Shown here in pieces: positions 34,856 through 43,842 of a stretch of DNA of 64,000 bases; position 1 is the stretch's first letter; the number at the start of each line of letters is the position of its first letter. The notes under the pieces were generated by a model. The model saw only the letters and a program-made list of their open reading frames with translations. It did not search any database and was not told the origin of the DNA. The stretch lies in the NCBI GenBank assembly GCA_019119815.1, contig DWWH01000004.1, positions 20,435 to 84,434 on the forward strand, written 5' to 3'. This DNA comes from Candidatus Eisenbergiella intestinipullorum. Its GTDB lineage: Bacteria; Bacillota; Clostridia; Lachnospirales; Lachnospiraceae. The position numbers were made by a program, and so were the translations under genes.

Positions 34856-35506
34856 ATGGAAGAGAAGAGATATCTGACCTTTGCCCTTACGAAGGGGCGG
34901 CTCGCGGACAAGACCCTTTCCCTTCTGGAAAGCATCGGCCTGACCTGTGAGGAGATGAAGGATAAAAGCTCCCGGAAGCTGGTTTTTGTGAATGAAGAAC
35001 AGAAGCTTCGTTTTTTCTTGGCCAAAGGCCCGGACGTTCCCACCTACGTAGAGTACGGCGCGGCGGACATCGGCGTGGTGGGAAAGGATACCCTGCTGGA
35101 GGAAGGCAGAAGGGTCTATGAGGTGCTGGACCTGGGCTTCGGGAAATGCCGGATGTGCGTCTGCGGCCCCGCGGAAGCGGGAGAGCTTCTGCAGCATCAT
35201 GAAATGATCCGGGTCGCCAGCAAATATCCCAACATAGCGAAGGAATATTTTTATAATAAGAAAAATCAGACGGTTGACATCATCAAGCTGAACGGCTCCG
35301 TTGAGCTCGGCCCCATTGTGGGCCTCTCCGACGTGATCGTTGACATTGTGGAAACCGGCAGCACCCTCCGGGAAAACGGGCTTGAGGTGCTGGAGGAGGT
35401 CTGCCCCATCTCGGCCAGGATGATCGTCAACCAGGTCAGCATGCAGATGCAGCCGGAGCGGATCAAGGATCTGATCGCCAGGCTCCGCGGAAAATTGGAG
35501 AGGTAA
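34856..35506 (+). CDS. hisG: ATP phosphoribosyltransferase, catalytic subunit (short form)
   Basis: 216-residue HisG that couples ATP and PRPP, the first step of histidine synthesis. The opening [21 protein letters not shown] and the PRPP loop [17 protein letters not shown] are characteristic. The C-terminal ACT-like domain of the long form is missing, so it needs HisZ, which is encoded just upstream. The ATG at 34856 has GGAGG seven bases before it. hisD begins two bases after the stop. Confidence 0.95.
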   Translation: MEEKRYLTFALTKGRLADKTLSLLESIGLTCEEMKDKSSRKLVFVNEEQKLRFFLAKGPDVPTYVEYGAADIGVVGKDTLLEEGRRVYEVLDLGFGKCRMCVCGPAEAGELLQHHEMIRVASKYPNIAKEYFYNKKNQTVDIIKLNGSVELGPIVGLSDVIVDIVETGSTLRENGLEVLEEVCPISARMIVNQVSMQMQPERIKDLIARLRGKLER

Positions 35507-35507
35507 T

Positions 35508-36797
35508 ATGAGAATACTGGAACTTACGGAAGAAAACAGAAAAGACCTGCTGAATACGCTTCTGAAAAGGAGTCCGAACAACTACGGGCAGTACGAGGCG
35601 GTGGTAGCCGACATCATCGCCAATGTGCGAGAAAAGGGAGACGAAGCTCTTTTTTCCTATACGAGTAAGCTGGATCACTGCGACCTGACGGCGCAGACTG
35701 TGCGGGTCACAGAGGAGGAAATCCGGGAAGCGCGCAGTCAGGTGGGTGAGGAATTTCTGGAGGTCATGAAGAAGTCCGCGGCGAACATCCGCGCCTTTCA
35801 TGAAAAGCAGAAGAGAACCGGCTGGTTTGAAACCAAGCCGGACGGCTCCATTCTGGGCATGCGTCTGCTCCCGGTGGCCTCCGCAGGCGTCTACGCGCCG
35901 GGCGGTACGGCGGCCTATCCCTCCAGTGTGCTGATGAACGTGATTCCCGCTAAGGTGGCTGGCGTGGAACGGATCGTCATGGCGACCCCTCCCGGCCCGG
36001 ATGGAAAAGTCAATGCGGGAACCCTCGCCGCGGCGAGCGTGGCCGGCGTGGATGAAATCTACAAGATGGGCGGCGCGCAGGCCATCGCAGCTCTGGCCTT
36101 CGGTACGGAAAGCGTGCCCAGGGTGGATAAGATCACCGGCCCCGGCAACATTTTCGTGGCTCTGGCCAAAAAAGCCTGCTTCGGCTATGTGGGCATCGAT
36201 TCCATCGCCGGCCCCAGCGAAATTCTGGTTATCGCGGATGAAACGGCCAATCCCCGCTATGTGGCAGCGGATCTCCTCTCCCAGGCGGAGCATGACGTAC
36301 TGGCAAGCGCCATCCTGATCACCACCAGCAAAAAACTGGCAGAGCAGGTGTCGGAGCAGATCGACGGCTTCCTCGCCACCCTGGAACGCCGGGACATCAT
36401 TCAGAAATCTCTGGAAAATTACGGCTATATCCTGATTGCCCCCGATCTGGACGCCGCGGCTGACGCAGCCAATGAAATCGCATCCGAGCATCTGGAAATC
36501 CTCACGGCGGATCCCTTCTCCATGATGACGAAGATCCGGAACGCGGGCGCCATTTTCCTGGGAGAGTATTCCAGCGAGCCGCTGGGCGACTACTTTGCAG
36601 GGCCGAATCATGTGCTCCCGACCAACGGGACAGCCCGTTTTTTCTCTCCCCTGAACGTGGATGATTTCATGAAAAAGACCAGCCTGATTTCTTATTCCAG
36701 ACAGGCGCTGGAAGCGGCGCATAAGGACATCGAGCTGTTTGCCAGGCGGGAGGGCCTTACGGCCCATGCCAATTCCATCCACGTGAGATTCGAGTAG
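35508..36797 (+). CDS. hisD: Histidinol dehydrogenase
   Basis: 429-residue zinc enzyme that performs the last two oxidations of histidine synthesis. The motifs GVYAPGGTAAYPSSVLMN, GPGNIFVALAKK and GPNHVLPTNGTARFFSP carry NAD- and substrate-binding residues, and EHLEI holds the base-carrying helix. The ATG is preceded by AATTGGAGAGGTA. hisB follows after 75 bases. Confidence 0.96.
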   Translation: MRILELTEENRKDLLNTLLKRSPNNYGQYEAVVADIIANVREKGDEALFSYTSKLDHCDLTAQTVRVTEEEIREARSQVGEEFLEVMKKSAANIRAFHEKQKRTGWFETKPDGSILGMRLLPVASAGVYAPGGTAAYPSSVLMNVIPAKVAGVERIVMATPPGPDGKVNAGTLAAASVAGVDEIYKMGGAQAIAALAFGTESVPRVDKITGPGNIFVALAKKACFGYVGIDSIAGPSEILVIADETANPRYVAADLLSQAEHDVLASAILITTSKKLAEQVSEQIDGFLATLERRDIIQKSLENYGYILIAPDLDAAADAANEIASEHLEILTADPFSMMTKIRNAGAIFLGEYSSEPLGDYFAGPNHVLPTNGTARFFSPLNVDDFMKKTSLISYSRQALEAAHKDIELFARREGLTAHANSIHVRFE

Positions 36798-36872
36798 GCC
36801 GGTCCGAAGCGCATATATGTTATTGATCTGTGTGATCAGTCGTTCCTGTATTATCTCTTCATGGAGGCAGTT

Positions 36873-37466
36873 ATGGAAACAAAACGGAGTGCCGTAATCG
36901 AACGGAAAACGAAGGAAACGGATATTACAATAGAGCTGAATCTGGATGGAAGCGGAAAAAGCGGGATTCAGACAGGGATCGGCTTTTTCGACCACATTCT
37001 GGACGGGTTTGCCAGGCACGGTCTGTTTGACCTGACGGTACATGTGGACGGCGATCTGCATGTGGACGGCCATCATACGGTGGAGGATACGGGAATCGTT
37101 CTGGGAACTGCCATCAAAGAGGCGGTGGGAGACAAGGCCGGGATTAGCCGCTACGGTTTCTTCATCCTTCCCATGGATGATGCTCTTGCGCTGTGCGCGG
37201 TGGATCTGTGCGGCAGGCCCTGGCTGGAATATGACTGCAGCATCACAGCCCCCATGATCGGGGATCTGGATACCGAGCTGCTCCGGGAATTTTTCTATGC
37301 GGTGTCCTACAGCGCAGGCATGAACCTGCACATCCACATACTGTCCGGAAGCAACGGACACCACATGGCGGAAGCCATGTTCAAGGCCTTTGCGAAGGCG
37401 CTGGATATGGCATGCAGGAAGGATGACCGCATTGAAGGCGTGCTCAGCACGAAGGGGAGTCTGTGA
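36873..37466 (+). CDS. hisB: Imidazoleglycerol-phosphate dehydratase
   Basis: 197-residue IGPD. The family histidines are in GFFDHILDGFARHG, VDGHHTVEDTGIVLG and GSNGHHMAEAMFKAFAKAL, which bind the manganese ions. The start at 36873 uses GGAGG five bases upstream; the ATG at 36861 contains the ribosome site itself. It is the monofunctional enzyme, without a phosphatase domain. Confidence 0.96.
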   Translation: METKRSAVIERKTKETDITIELNLDGSGKSGIQTGIGFFDHILDGFARHGLFDLTVHVDGDLHVDGHHTVEDTGIVLGTAIKEAVGDKAGISRYGFFILPMDDALALCAVDLCGRPWLEYDCSITAPMIGDLDTELLREFFYAVSYSAGMNLHIHILSGSNGHHMAEAMFKAFAKALDMACRKDDRIEGVLSTKGSL

Positions 37467-37550
37467 TTCCAAAGGGCAGATACAAAAAGACAAATCAGGG
37501 AAGGAAACGCAGGGCAGAAGAATGCTACGGCGTTTAAGAGGAAATTACGA

Positions 37551-38936
37551 ATGCTGACAAAAAAAATGACAGCCTGCATTTATCTGGAGCAGAATCGCGC
37601 GGTGGCGGGCATTGAGGATCGCACTGAGCTCAGTCCGGACCCGGTGGTGCTGGCAGAAAGCTATGTGGAATGGAAATGCGACGAAATTCTGGTATACGAT
37701 CTTTCCGAAGACGATGCTTCCCATGAGGAAGCCATCGATCTGATCCGGAACATCTGTTCCGCGGTTCCCGTTCCCGTCATCGGCGCGGGACGCATCCGCA
37801 GAATGGAGGACGTGAAAAAACTCCTGTACGCAGGCTGCAGGAAGGCCGTTCTGGATTATGACAGACCGGACAACGTGGAACTGACGAAGGAGGTTTCTCT
37901 GAAATTCGGTCCGAACAGGCTGCTCGCCCGGATTGGAAACGAACAGATGCTGGAGGAAGCCGCGGTCTGGCTGAAGGAGCGTGTGAGCGGCGTGCTCCTG
38001 ACGGATATTTCCGCCCTGAAAACCGCTGTCCGGATCAGTCCGGTCCCTGTTACCGTGGTACCTCCGGACATTTCCCTGGACAAGCTGATGGAAATCCTGA
38101 AGCTGGACAACGTGGACGGCATTGCCGGAAGGCTGATCAATGACAACATCCATGAGCTGGAAGCCATCCGGAAGCTGTTCATGGACAGTTTATCCATGGA
38201 TAATTTGTCCATGGACGGCAGCTCCTCTGCGGTTGATTTATCTGCAGATGGCAGCACGTCAGAGAACGGCGCTTCTGACAGGAAACAGGAATCCCCGGTT
38301 CAGGCCGCCTTTACCTGGCAGGAGCTGAAGAAAAATTCTGACGGCATGGTTCCGGTTATCGTCCAGGACTGCCGGACGGATGCGGTGCTGATGCAGGCAT
38401 ATATGGACGAAGAGGCCTATGAGGCCACTATACGTACCGGAAAGATGACCTATTTCAGCAGAAGCCGCGGACAGCTCTGGGTAAAGGGAGAAACCAGCGG
38501 GCATTTCCAGTATGTGAAATCCCTGTACACCGACTGCGATTACGATACCATTCTGGCAAAGGTGATTCAGATCGGCCCGGCCTGCCACACCGGCTCCTAC
38601 AGCTGCTTTTTCAACGAAATCCTCTCTGCCCCGGAGGAGGACGGAGCGTTTCCTCACAATCCCGCAAAGGTTTTCGAGGAAGTCTACGGCGTGATTCAGG
38701 ACCGGAAGGAGCATCCGAAGGAAGGCTCCTATACCAATTATCTGTTCGACAAGGGCATCGATAAGATCCTGAAAAAGCTGGGAGAGGAAGCGACGGAGAT
38801 CGTCATCGCGGCCAAAAATCCCAATCCCGGCGAGATCAAATACGAAATCTGCGATTTTCTCTATCATATGATGGTGCTTATGGCTGAGAAAAACATCACC
38901 TGGGAAGAGATCATGGAGGAGCTTGCCAAGCGCTGA
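37551..38936 (+). CDS. hisI: HisF-like domain fused to bifunctional HisIE
   Basis: 461 residues in three parts. Residues 1-205 resemble the (beta/alpha)8 barrel of HisF/HisA (DPVVLAESYVEWKCDEILVYDL, then GAGRIRRMEDVKKLLYAGC), but the first catalytic Asp position (C-L-D in HisF) reads C-I-Y-L, so it is probably inactive. A linker at 205-245 repeats SMD three times. The C-terminal half is phosphoribosyl-AMP cyclohydrolase (TYFSRSRGQLWVKGETSGH, with the zinc-binding CDYD) and phosphoribosyl-ATP pyrophosphatase (EEATEIVIAAKN). Steps 2 and 3 of the pathway are thus present; the HisF-like part may be a scaffold. True hisF, hisH and hisA are not in the window. Confidence 0.88.
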   Translation: MLTKKMTACIYLEQNRAVAGIEDRTELSPDPVVLAESYVEWKCDEILVYDLSEDDASHEEAIDLIRNICSAVPVPVIGAGRIRRMEDVKKLLYAGCRKAVLDYDRPDNVELTKEVSLKFGPNRLLARIGNEQMLEEAAVWLKERVSGVLLTDISALKTAVRISPVPVTVVPPDISLDKLMEILKLDNVDGIAGRLINDNIHELEAIRKLFMDSLSMDNLSMDGSSSAVDLSADGSTSENGASDRKQESPVQAAFTWQELKKNSDGMVPVIVQDCRTDAVLMQAYMDEEAYEATIRTGKMTYFSRSRGQLWVKGETSGHFQYVKSLYTDCDYDTILAKVIQIGPACHTGSYSCFFNEILSAPEEDGAFPHNPAKVFEEVYGVIQDRKEHPKEGSYTNYLFDKGIDKILKKLGEEATEIVIAAKNPNPGEIKYEICDFLYHMMVLMAEKNITWEEIMEELAKR

Positions 38937-38949
38937 CCGGAAAAAAGGA

Positions 38950-38988
38950 AAGGCTGAGCTGCTGCGGATGCCGTTACAGCTCAGCCTT
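38950..38988 (+). terminator. Hairpin after hisIE (possible terminator)
   Basis: AAGGCTGAGCTG (38950-38961) is perfectly complementary to CAGCTCAGCCTT (38977-38988). Only TCATC follows, so it is a weak terminator at best. The right arm lies in miniature element B and competes with its 18-bp stem. Confidence 0.4.
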
Positions 38989-39107
38989 CATCAGAGCTGT
39001 AACGGCATCCGGCCATTCCAAGCGCTTCGCGCCAGGCCGGATGCTTCCAGCCGGTCTGTTTTCGTATGGTCTGCGCAGGGAATGCGCAGACCTGGCTGAG
39101 TAGTAAC
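38973..39107. repeat. Miniature element, copy B
   Basis: 135 bp from GTTACAGCTC to GAGTAGTAAC, flanked by CGGATGCC and CGGATTCA (6 of 8 identical). The first arm joins upstream flank in an 18-bp perfect stem (38965-38982 with 38994-39011). Inside are GCATCCGGCC/GGCCGGATGC and the hairpin GGTCTGCGCA/TGCGCAGACC, almost identical to copy C. Confidence 0.75.
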
Positions 39108-39120
39108 CGGATTCATACAG

Positions 39121-39167
39121 AAGGGGAGAAATGTCAATTGACATTTTTCCCCTTTCGACTGTATGAT
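39121..39167 (+). promoter_or_regulatory. MATE promoter inside a 34-bp palindrome
   Basis: AAGGGGAgAAATGTCAA and TTGACATTTtTCCCCTT (39121-39154) are complementary at 16 of 17 positions with no spacer. The palindrome contains the -35 TTGACA (39138-39143); TATGAT follows at 39162-39167 after 18 bases. This looks like an operator for a dimeric regulator of the exporter. Confidence 0.6.
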
Positions 39168-39225
39168 GGATAACTGAAAACAGTCCTTTTCGGACGGATC
39201 CATTCAGGAAGCGAGGCGAGTTTTT

Positions 39226-40626
39226 ATGAAAACGGCACAGACAAAGGAGGCTGATCTGGGAAATGGCCCGATTGGCAGCCTTCTTTTTAAGCTGGCCCTT
39301 CCGGCCATCGTAGCTCAGATCATCAACGTCATGTACAACATGGTGGACCGCATGTACATCGGCCACATCAAAGACATCGGTCCGGATGCGCTCACCGGCG
39401 TGGGCGTCACCATGCCTCTTATCATGGCGATCTCCGCATTTGCCGCTTTGGTAAGCATGGGCGGCGCTCCGAGAGCATCCATTATGATGGGAAAAGGGGA
39501 GAAGGAGAGTGCGGAAAAGATCCTGGGAAACTGCACCACCATGCTGGTCCTCATGGCTCTTGTCCTAACGGCTCTCATCCTGCTGTTCGGCCGTCCCCTG
39601 CTCCTGCTGTTCGGAGCCAGCGAAAATACCATCGGCTATGCCTGGGATTATATGAAGATCTATGCCATCGGCACGATCTTCGTTCAGATTTCCCTGGGAC
39701 TGAACGCCTTCATCAACGCGCAGGGCTTCGCCATGACAGGTATGTGCACCGTAGCCATCGGCGCTGTCTGCAACATCATCCTGGATCCGGTATTTATTTT
39801 CGGCTTTCAGATGGGCGTAAAGGGCGCGGCGCTTGCCACCATCCTTTCCCAGGCCGTTTCCTTCGTCTGGGTCCTGGTCTTTCTTACCTCAAAGAAAAGC
39901 ACCCTGCGCATCCGGATGGAAAATCTGAGGCTTTCCCTTCCGGTCCTTCTTCCCAGCATAGGACTCGGCGTTTCCCCATTCATCATGCAGTTTACGGAAA
40001 GCGTGATCTCCGTCTGTTTCAATACCTCCCTGCAGCGCTATGGCGGAGACATTGCGGTGGGAGCCATGGCGATTCTCACCAGCGTCATGCAGTTTTCCCT
40101 GCTCCCTCTGCAGGGCATGACTCAGGGCGCTCAGCCCATCGTCAGCTTCAACTACGGGGCGGGTAATCTGGAACGGGTGAAAAAGGCCTTCCGCCTGCTG
40201 CTTGTGACCTCTCTCTGCTACAGCACACTCCTGTGGGCCATCGCCATGTTCCTTCCGCAGGCGTTCATCGCCATCTTTACCAGCGATGTCCGGCTGACGC
40301 AGTATACGGTGTGGGCCATCCGCATCTATATGTCCGCCTCCCTGCTGTTCGGCATCCAGCTTGCCTGCCAGCAGACCTTCATCGCGCTCGGCAATGCGGT
40401 CACCTCCGTATTCCTTGCCCTTCTGCGAAAGGTCATCCTGCTGATCCCTCTGATCTTCATCCTGCCGCTGTTTACCGCCAACAAGCCCTTTGGCGTCTTT
40501 CTCGCAGAGCCCGTGGCTGATACCATTGCCGTCACCGTAACGGGACTTCTGTTCTTCCGGCAGTACAGGAAGCTTTCCACGGATCCCTGGAGCAAAAAAG
40601 AGAAAGAGGAGCATCCAAAACGGTAA
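39226..40626 (+). CDS. MATE family efflux transporter
   Basis: 466-residue cation-coupled multidrug exporter of the cytoplasmic membrane with about twelve membrane helices. The opening GPIGSLLFKLALPAIVAQIINVMYNMVDRMYIGH is the MATE signature. The second half repeats the pattern (PSIGLGVSPFIMQFTESVISV, QPIVSFNYGAG). The ribosome site is AGGAAGCGAGGCGAG, eight bases before the ATG. It has its own promoter within a palindrome and is closed by a strong terminator. The substrate is not predictable. Confidence 0.92.
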   Translation: MKTAQTKEADLGNGPIGSLLFKLALPAIVAQIINVMYNMVDRMYIGHIKDIGPDALTGVGVTMPLIMAISAFAALVSMGGAPRASIMMGKGEKESAEKILGNCTTMLVLMALVLTALILLFGRPLLLLFGASENTIGYAWDYMKIYAIGTIFVQISLGLNAFINAQGFAMTGMCTVAIGAVCNIILDPVFIFGFQMGVKGAALATILSQAVSFVWVLVFLTSKKSTLRIRMENLRLSLPVLLPSIGLGVSPFIMQFTESVISVCFNTSLQRYGGDIAVGAMAILTSVMQFSLLPLQGMTQGAQPIVSFNYGAGNLERVKKAFRLLLVTSLCYSTLLWAIAMFLPQAFIAIFTSDVRLTQYTVWAIRIYMSASLLFGIQLACQQTFIALGNAVTSVFLALLRKVILLIPLIFILPLFTANKPFGVFLAEPVADTIAVTVTGLLFFRQYRKLSTDPWSKKEKEEHPKR

Positions 40627-40642
40627 CGAGTCCTGAAAACGG

Positions 40643-40695
40643 GCCGGCCCGGGAAGGGTTTCCGGAATACCCTTCCCGGCCGGCTCATATTTTTT
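40643..40695 (+). terminator. Terminator of the MATE gene
   Basis: GCCGGcCCGGGAAGGGT (40643-40659) pairs with ACCCTTCCCGGCCGGC (40669-40684), and TTTTTT ends at 40695. Confidence 0.88.
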
Positions 40696-40729
40696 ATCAA
40701 GAAGTATGTGCAGCGCTTCGGAGGGCAGC

Positions 40730-41110
40730 ATGCAGGACGCAAGAACCAGACGCCGGCTGGAGCTGATGAGACTGATCCGTGAGGAAAACCACAGCAATCA
40801 GCAGCGCATCCGCGCCAGAGAGGAAATCCTCTATGGAAAAAGCGACAGCTATCAGAACGAAAATCTCTATATGAATGAAGATGGATATGATTATCCTCTG
40901 ACCGCAGCGGAATATGGAGGAGGGCAGAGCCGGGGAAGCACGTCCTCCTTCGGCATCCGCTTCCTTCTGGCCGCCATTCTGTTCGGCCTGTATTTTTACA
41001 GCAAAACGCAGGATGTAAGCGTCCTTGGACTGAATGCCGCGCAGATTGAAACGGCGGTGGAAGAGCAGGGAGAACAGTTGATTGACTTTGTCAGTCAATT
41101 TTTACCGTGA
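40730..41110 (+). CDS. Small single-helix membrane protein, unknown function
   Basis: 126 residues: a charged N-terminal cytoplasmic helix (RRRLELMRLIREENHSNQQR), a Gly/Tyr/Asn-rich part, one membrane helix near residues 82-98 (GIRFLLAAILFGLYFYSK) and a short external tail ending FVSQFLP. No family is recognised. The start at 40730 has GGAGGG five bases upstream; a start at 40706 is possible. It follows the MATE terminator and has no evident promoter of its own. Confidence 0.6.
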   Translation: MQDARTRRRLELMRLIREENHSNQQRIRAREEILYGKSDSYQNENLYMNEDGYDYPLTAAEYGGGQSRGSTSSFGIRFLLAAILFGLYFYSKTQDVSVLGLNAAQIETAVEEQGEQLIDFVSQFLP

Positions 41111-41282
41111 TTTTATCGAATTGACTGATTTGGTCAATCCATTTTGCCATATCGTCCCCCTTTTTCAAAGAAAAAGTATGCAGAAAAGCGCCTTCTAAAA
41201 ACCTCTTCTCGCCTTTTTGGCACATCCATGCTATACTGACGGTGAAGCAGGAAATGCATTTTTCTGGGAGGAAGTCTGAAGC

Positions 41283-42863
41283 ATGGGCAAATATTTTAAT
41301 ACGAACGGTTGTTGTGATCCCAGACGCCATTATATGGTCAATCTTTCCTCACGTCTGCAAGAAATAAAACAGATGATAGATGACGGACAATATTTTTCCA
41401 TAAACCGGGCAAGACAGTATGGAAAAACCACCCTGATTCACGGCCTTGTTGATTTCCTTCGAAAGGATTATGAGGTTCTGAGTCTGGATTTTCAAATGCT
41501 CAGCTTTGAGGACTTTAAAAACGAGTCTTATTTTACTGCGGCTTTTTCCAGAGAGCTTCTGGAAGCCTCCGCGCATATTCCTGATTCTGTCAGGGAAAAT
41601 CTGGAAAGATTTTCTATGGAGCCTGATCCGGCAGTCACTCTGTCCCTTTTATTTAAAACACTGGTTCAGTGGTGTGAGCTGTCAGAGCGGAAGATTGTAT
41701 TGATTATTGATGAGGTTGATTCTGCGACAAACAATCAGGTATTTCTTGATTTTCTTTCTCAGCTGCGTGCCTATTACCTGAAACGCGATCGGGTGGCAGC
41801 CTTTCAGTCCGTTATCCTGGCGGGCGTATATGATGTCAAAAATATCCGGCGGAAAATCCGCCCGGATGAAGAACACAGAACGAACAGCCCCTGGAATATA
41901 GCGGCTGATTTCCTTGTTGATATGAGCTTTTCTATTTCTGAAATTGCCGGAATGTTACAGGAATACGAATCCGACCACCAGACAGGAATGGATATTTCGC
42001 TTATGTCTGAGCTTCTGTATGCCTCTACTTCCGGATACCCTTATCTGGTCTCCCGGTTATGTAAACTAATCGATGAAAGGATTTCCGGCACAAAGGAATT
42101 TCCGGATAAAACCAGCGCATGGACGAGGGCCGGTTATCTGGAAGCCGAGAAGCAGCTCCTCACAGAGCGCAATACGCTGTTTGAATCCCTGGTAAATAAA
42201 CTCACCGACTATCCTCAGCTTCGAACCGTACTTTACAAGCTTCTGTTTACCGGAAAGGCGATTCCCTATAATCCGCTCAACCAGTACATCGACACGGCTG
42301 AGATGTTTGGGTTTGTCAAAAACAGCAACGGGAACGCCGTCGTTGCCAACCGTATTTTTGAATCCGTCCTGTATAATCTGTTCCTGTCACAGGAATATAT
42401 GCAAAGCAGAGAATATGACGCCGGTCTGCAGGAGAAGAACCAGTTTATTGTCAAAGGCCATCTGAATATGAGAAAAGTCCTTGAAAAATTTGTTGAACAT
42501 CTCACTTCCCTGTATGGAGACCGAAAAGAAACTTTTCTGGAAGAAGATGGAAGAAGATATTTTATGCTTTATTTAAAGCCTATCATAAATGGCGTGGGAA
42601 ACTGTTATGTAGAGCCCGAAACACGGAACCGGGAGCGCATGGATCTGGTCATTGACTATCGTGGGGAACAATTTGTCCTTGAGCTGAAAATCTGGCGGGG
42701 GAACGCTTACAATACGAGAGGAGAAAAGCAGCTTTCCGGGTATCTCGATTATTTTCATCTGCAGAAGGGATATATGCTCAGTTTTAATTTTAACAAAACA
42801 AAGCAGGTTGGTATCCAGGAAATCTCCGTCGGAGATAAGCTTCTGATCGAAGCGGTTGTCTGA
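41283..42863 (+). CDS. AAA-like ATPase with C-terminal PD-(D/E)XK nuclease domain
   Basis: 526 residues. The N-terminal half is an AAA-like domain (RARQYGKTTLIHGL near residue 42, Walker B VLIIDEVDSAT near 140). The C-terminal half has the restriction-endonuclease-like motif with FVLELKIWRGNAY. This pairing is common in anaerobic gut bacteria and usually stands alone; roles in DNA handling or defence are suspected but unproven. The P-loop starts RARQYGKTT instead of GxxxxGKT, as is usual for this group. The base composition is lower in GC than its neighbours, hinting at transfer. GGGAGGAAGTC lies before the start. Confidence 0.75.
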   Translation: MGKYFNTNGCCDPRRHYMVNLSSRLQEIKQMIDDGQYFSINRARQYGKTTLIHGLVDFLRKDYEVLSLDFQMLSFEDFKNESYFTAAFSRELLEASAHIPDSVRENLERFSMEPDPAVTLSLLFKTLVQWCELSERKIVLIIDEVDSATNNQVFLDFLSQLRAYYLKRDRVAAFQSVILAGVYDVKNIRRKIRPDEEHRTNSPWNIAADFLVDMSFSISEIAGMLQEYESDHQTGMDISLMSELLYASTSGYPYLVSRLCKLIDERISGTKEFPDKTSAWTRAGYLEAEKQLLTERNTLFESLVNKLTDYPQLRTVLYKLLFTGKAIPYNPLNQYIDTAEMFGFVKNSNGNAVVANRIFESVLYNLFLSQEYMQSREYDAGLQEKNQFIVKGHLNMRKVLEKFVEHLTSLYGDRKETFLEEDGRRYFMLYLKPIINGVGNCYVEPETRNRERMDLVIDYRGEQFVLELKIWRGNAYNTRGEKQLSGYLDYFHLQKGYMLSFNFNKTKQVGIQEISVGDKLLIEAVV

Positions 42864-42986
42864 GTCCATATGACAGGAAACCAGATAAAGGATGAATGAT
42901 AAATTCCTGTGTTGCAGTATATGATGGAGCAACAGATATTCTTTTTTTGCATCTTTCTGTAAATATTGCATTGGACAAATTGCGCT

Positions 42987-43036
42987 AAAAAGCCTGTCCT
43001 CAACGGCCATCGTCTAAAAACGGCGGCCATTGAGGA
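42987..43036 (-). terminator. Terminator of the ABC-transporter operon
   Basis: On the minus strand TCCTCAATGGCC pairs with GGCCGTTGAGGA around a central region, followed by TTTTT (plus 42987-42991). Confidence 0.65.
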
Positions 43037-43110
43037 TGTTTCCTGTTGTTTTGTCATAATGTAAAAGTTAAAAAGTATCTGAGGCCGGAGCTTTCCTGAT
43101 CCGCGCTGCC

Positions 43111-43842
43111 TCAGACATGGGAAAGCCGTTTCTCTCTGCCTGTTTCTGCAGGACCAAACGCCAACAGAACCGCCCCCGCGAGAAAAAGCAGCCCCTGAGC
43201 CGCGATGACGGAACCCGGCATGGAAAACGACGGATCCGGTACTCCCATCGTAATCGCCCATGTGGAAAAGAAGCTGCCGTTTAAGATCCCAAAAGGCTCC
43301 GGCAGCGGAAGCGCCATGCAGAGAAAAGGAAACGCCATCCACACATAGAGAAGCTTTGGGCTGATCCGCCCCAGAAGCCGGCCGCTTCCAAGGGCGAATA
43401 CCAGAGAGGGAAGCAGCGCGGCCAGAGCGGGAAGAATCAGCTCTCCCCAGACATGCCAGCCAAAATACCAGGCATAAAAAAACAGCGCTTCCCCAATACA
43501 GGCCAATGCCAGAAGGCCGCATCCCGCTGCCGCCGCGGCGAATCTGGAAAGCTCATAACGCCGGGGCGGCATGGGCGCAGCATCCGTCAGAGTCCTTACC
43601 CGCCGCGCCTTTTCTGAGGTGAAAAAAGTCAGAAAAAACAGAGCGCCGATCCATAGCAGGGGAAGCATCTGGCTCAGGTAATCCCCGAAGCTCCAGCAGG
43701 AGAAGGGAGCGGTATGGGCCACTCCCAAAATGGTCACCCGATCCAGTATCTGCCATCCATAGAACAGCAGGATCAGCAGAATTCCAAAAAAGAATTTATT
43801 TCCAAGCAGCCGTCTGCATTCATACCAAAATATTTTATACAA
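43111..43842 (-). CDS. ABC-type exporter, permease subunit
   Basis: 243 residues with six predicted membrane helices (for example FFFGILLILLFYGWQIL and LLFLAGAVLLAFGPA). No catalytic motif is visible. It is the last gene of a three-gene minus-strand unit with the permease-peptidase fusion and the ATPase. The start codon overlaps the stop of the upstream gene by eight bases. The arrangement suggests an ABC-2-type exporter; the substrate is unknown. Confidence 0.8.
   Translation of the reverse strand: MYKIFWYECRRLLGNKFFFGILLILLFYGWQILDRVTILGVAHTAPFSCWSFGDYLSQMLPLLWIGALFFLTFFTSEKARRVRTLTDAAPMPPRRYELSRFAAAAAGCGLLALACIGEALFFYAWYFGWHVWGELILPALAALLPSLVFALGSGRLLGRISPKLLYVWMAFPFLCMALPLPEPFGILNGSFFSTWAITMGVPDPSFSMPGSVIAAQGLLFLAGAVLLAFGPAETGREKRLSHV

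Noticed and set aside
34729..34860. Additional copy of the miniature element in the hisG leader
   Set aside because: It has strong hairpins but lacks the GTTAC/GTAAC ends and 8-bp flanks.
41091..41150. 19-codon minus-strand frame with a strong ribosome site
   Set aside because: It has AAAAGGGGG before its ATG, but it overlaps an inverted repeat and shows no toxin-like hydrophobicity or family; evidence is too thin.
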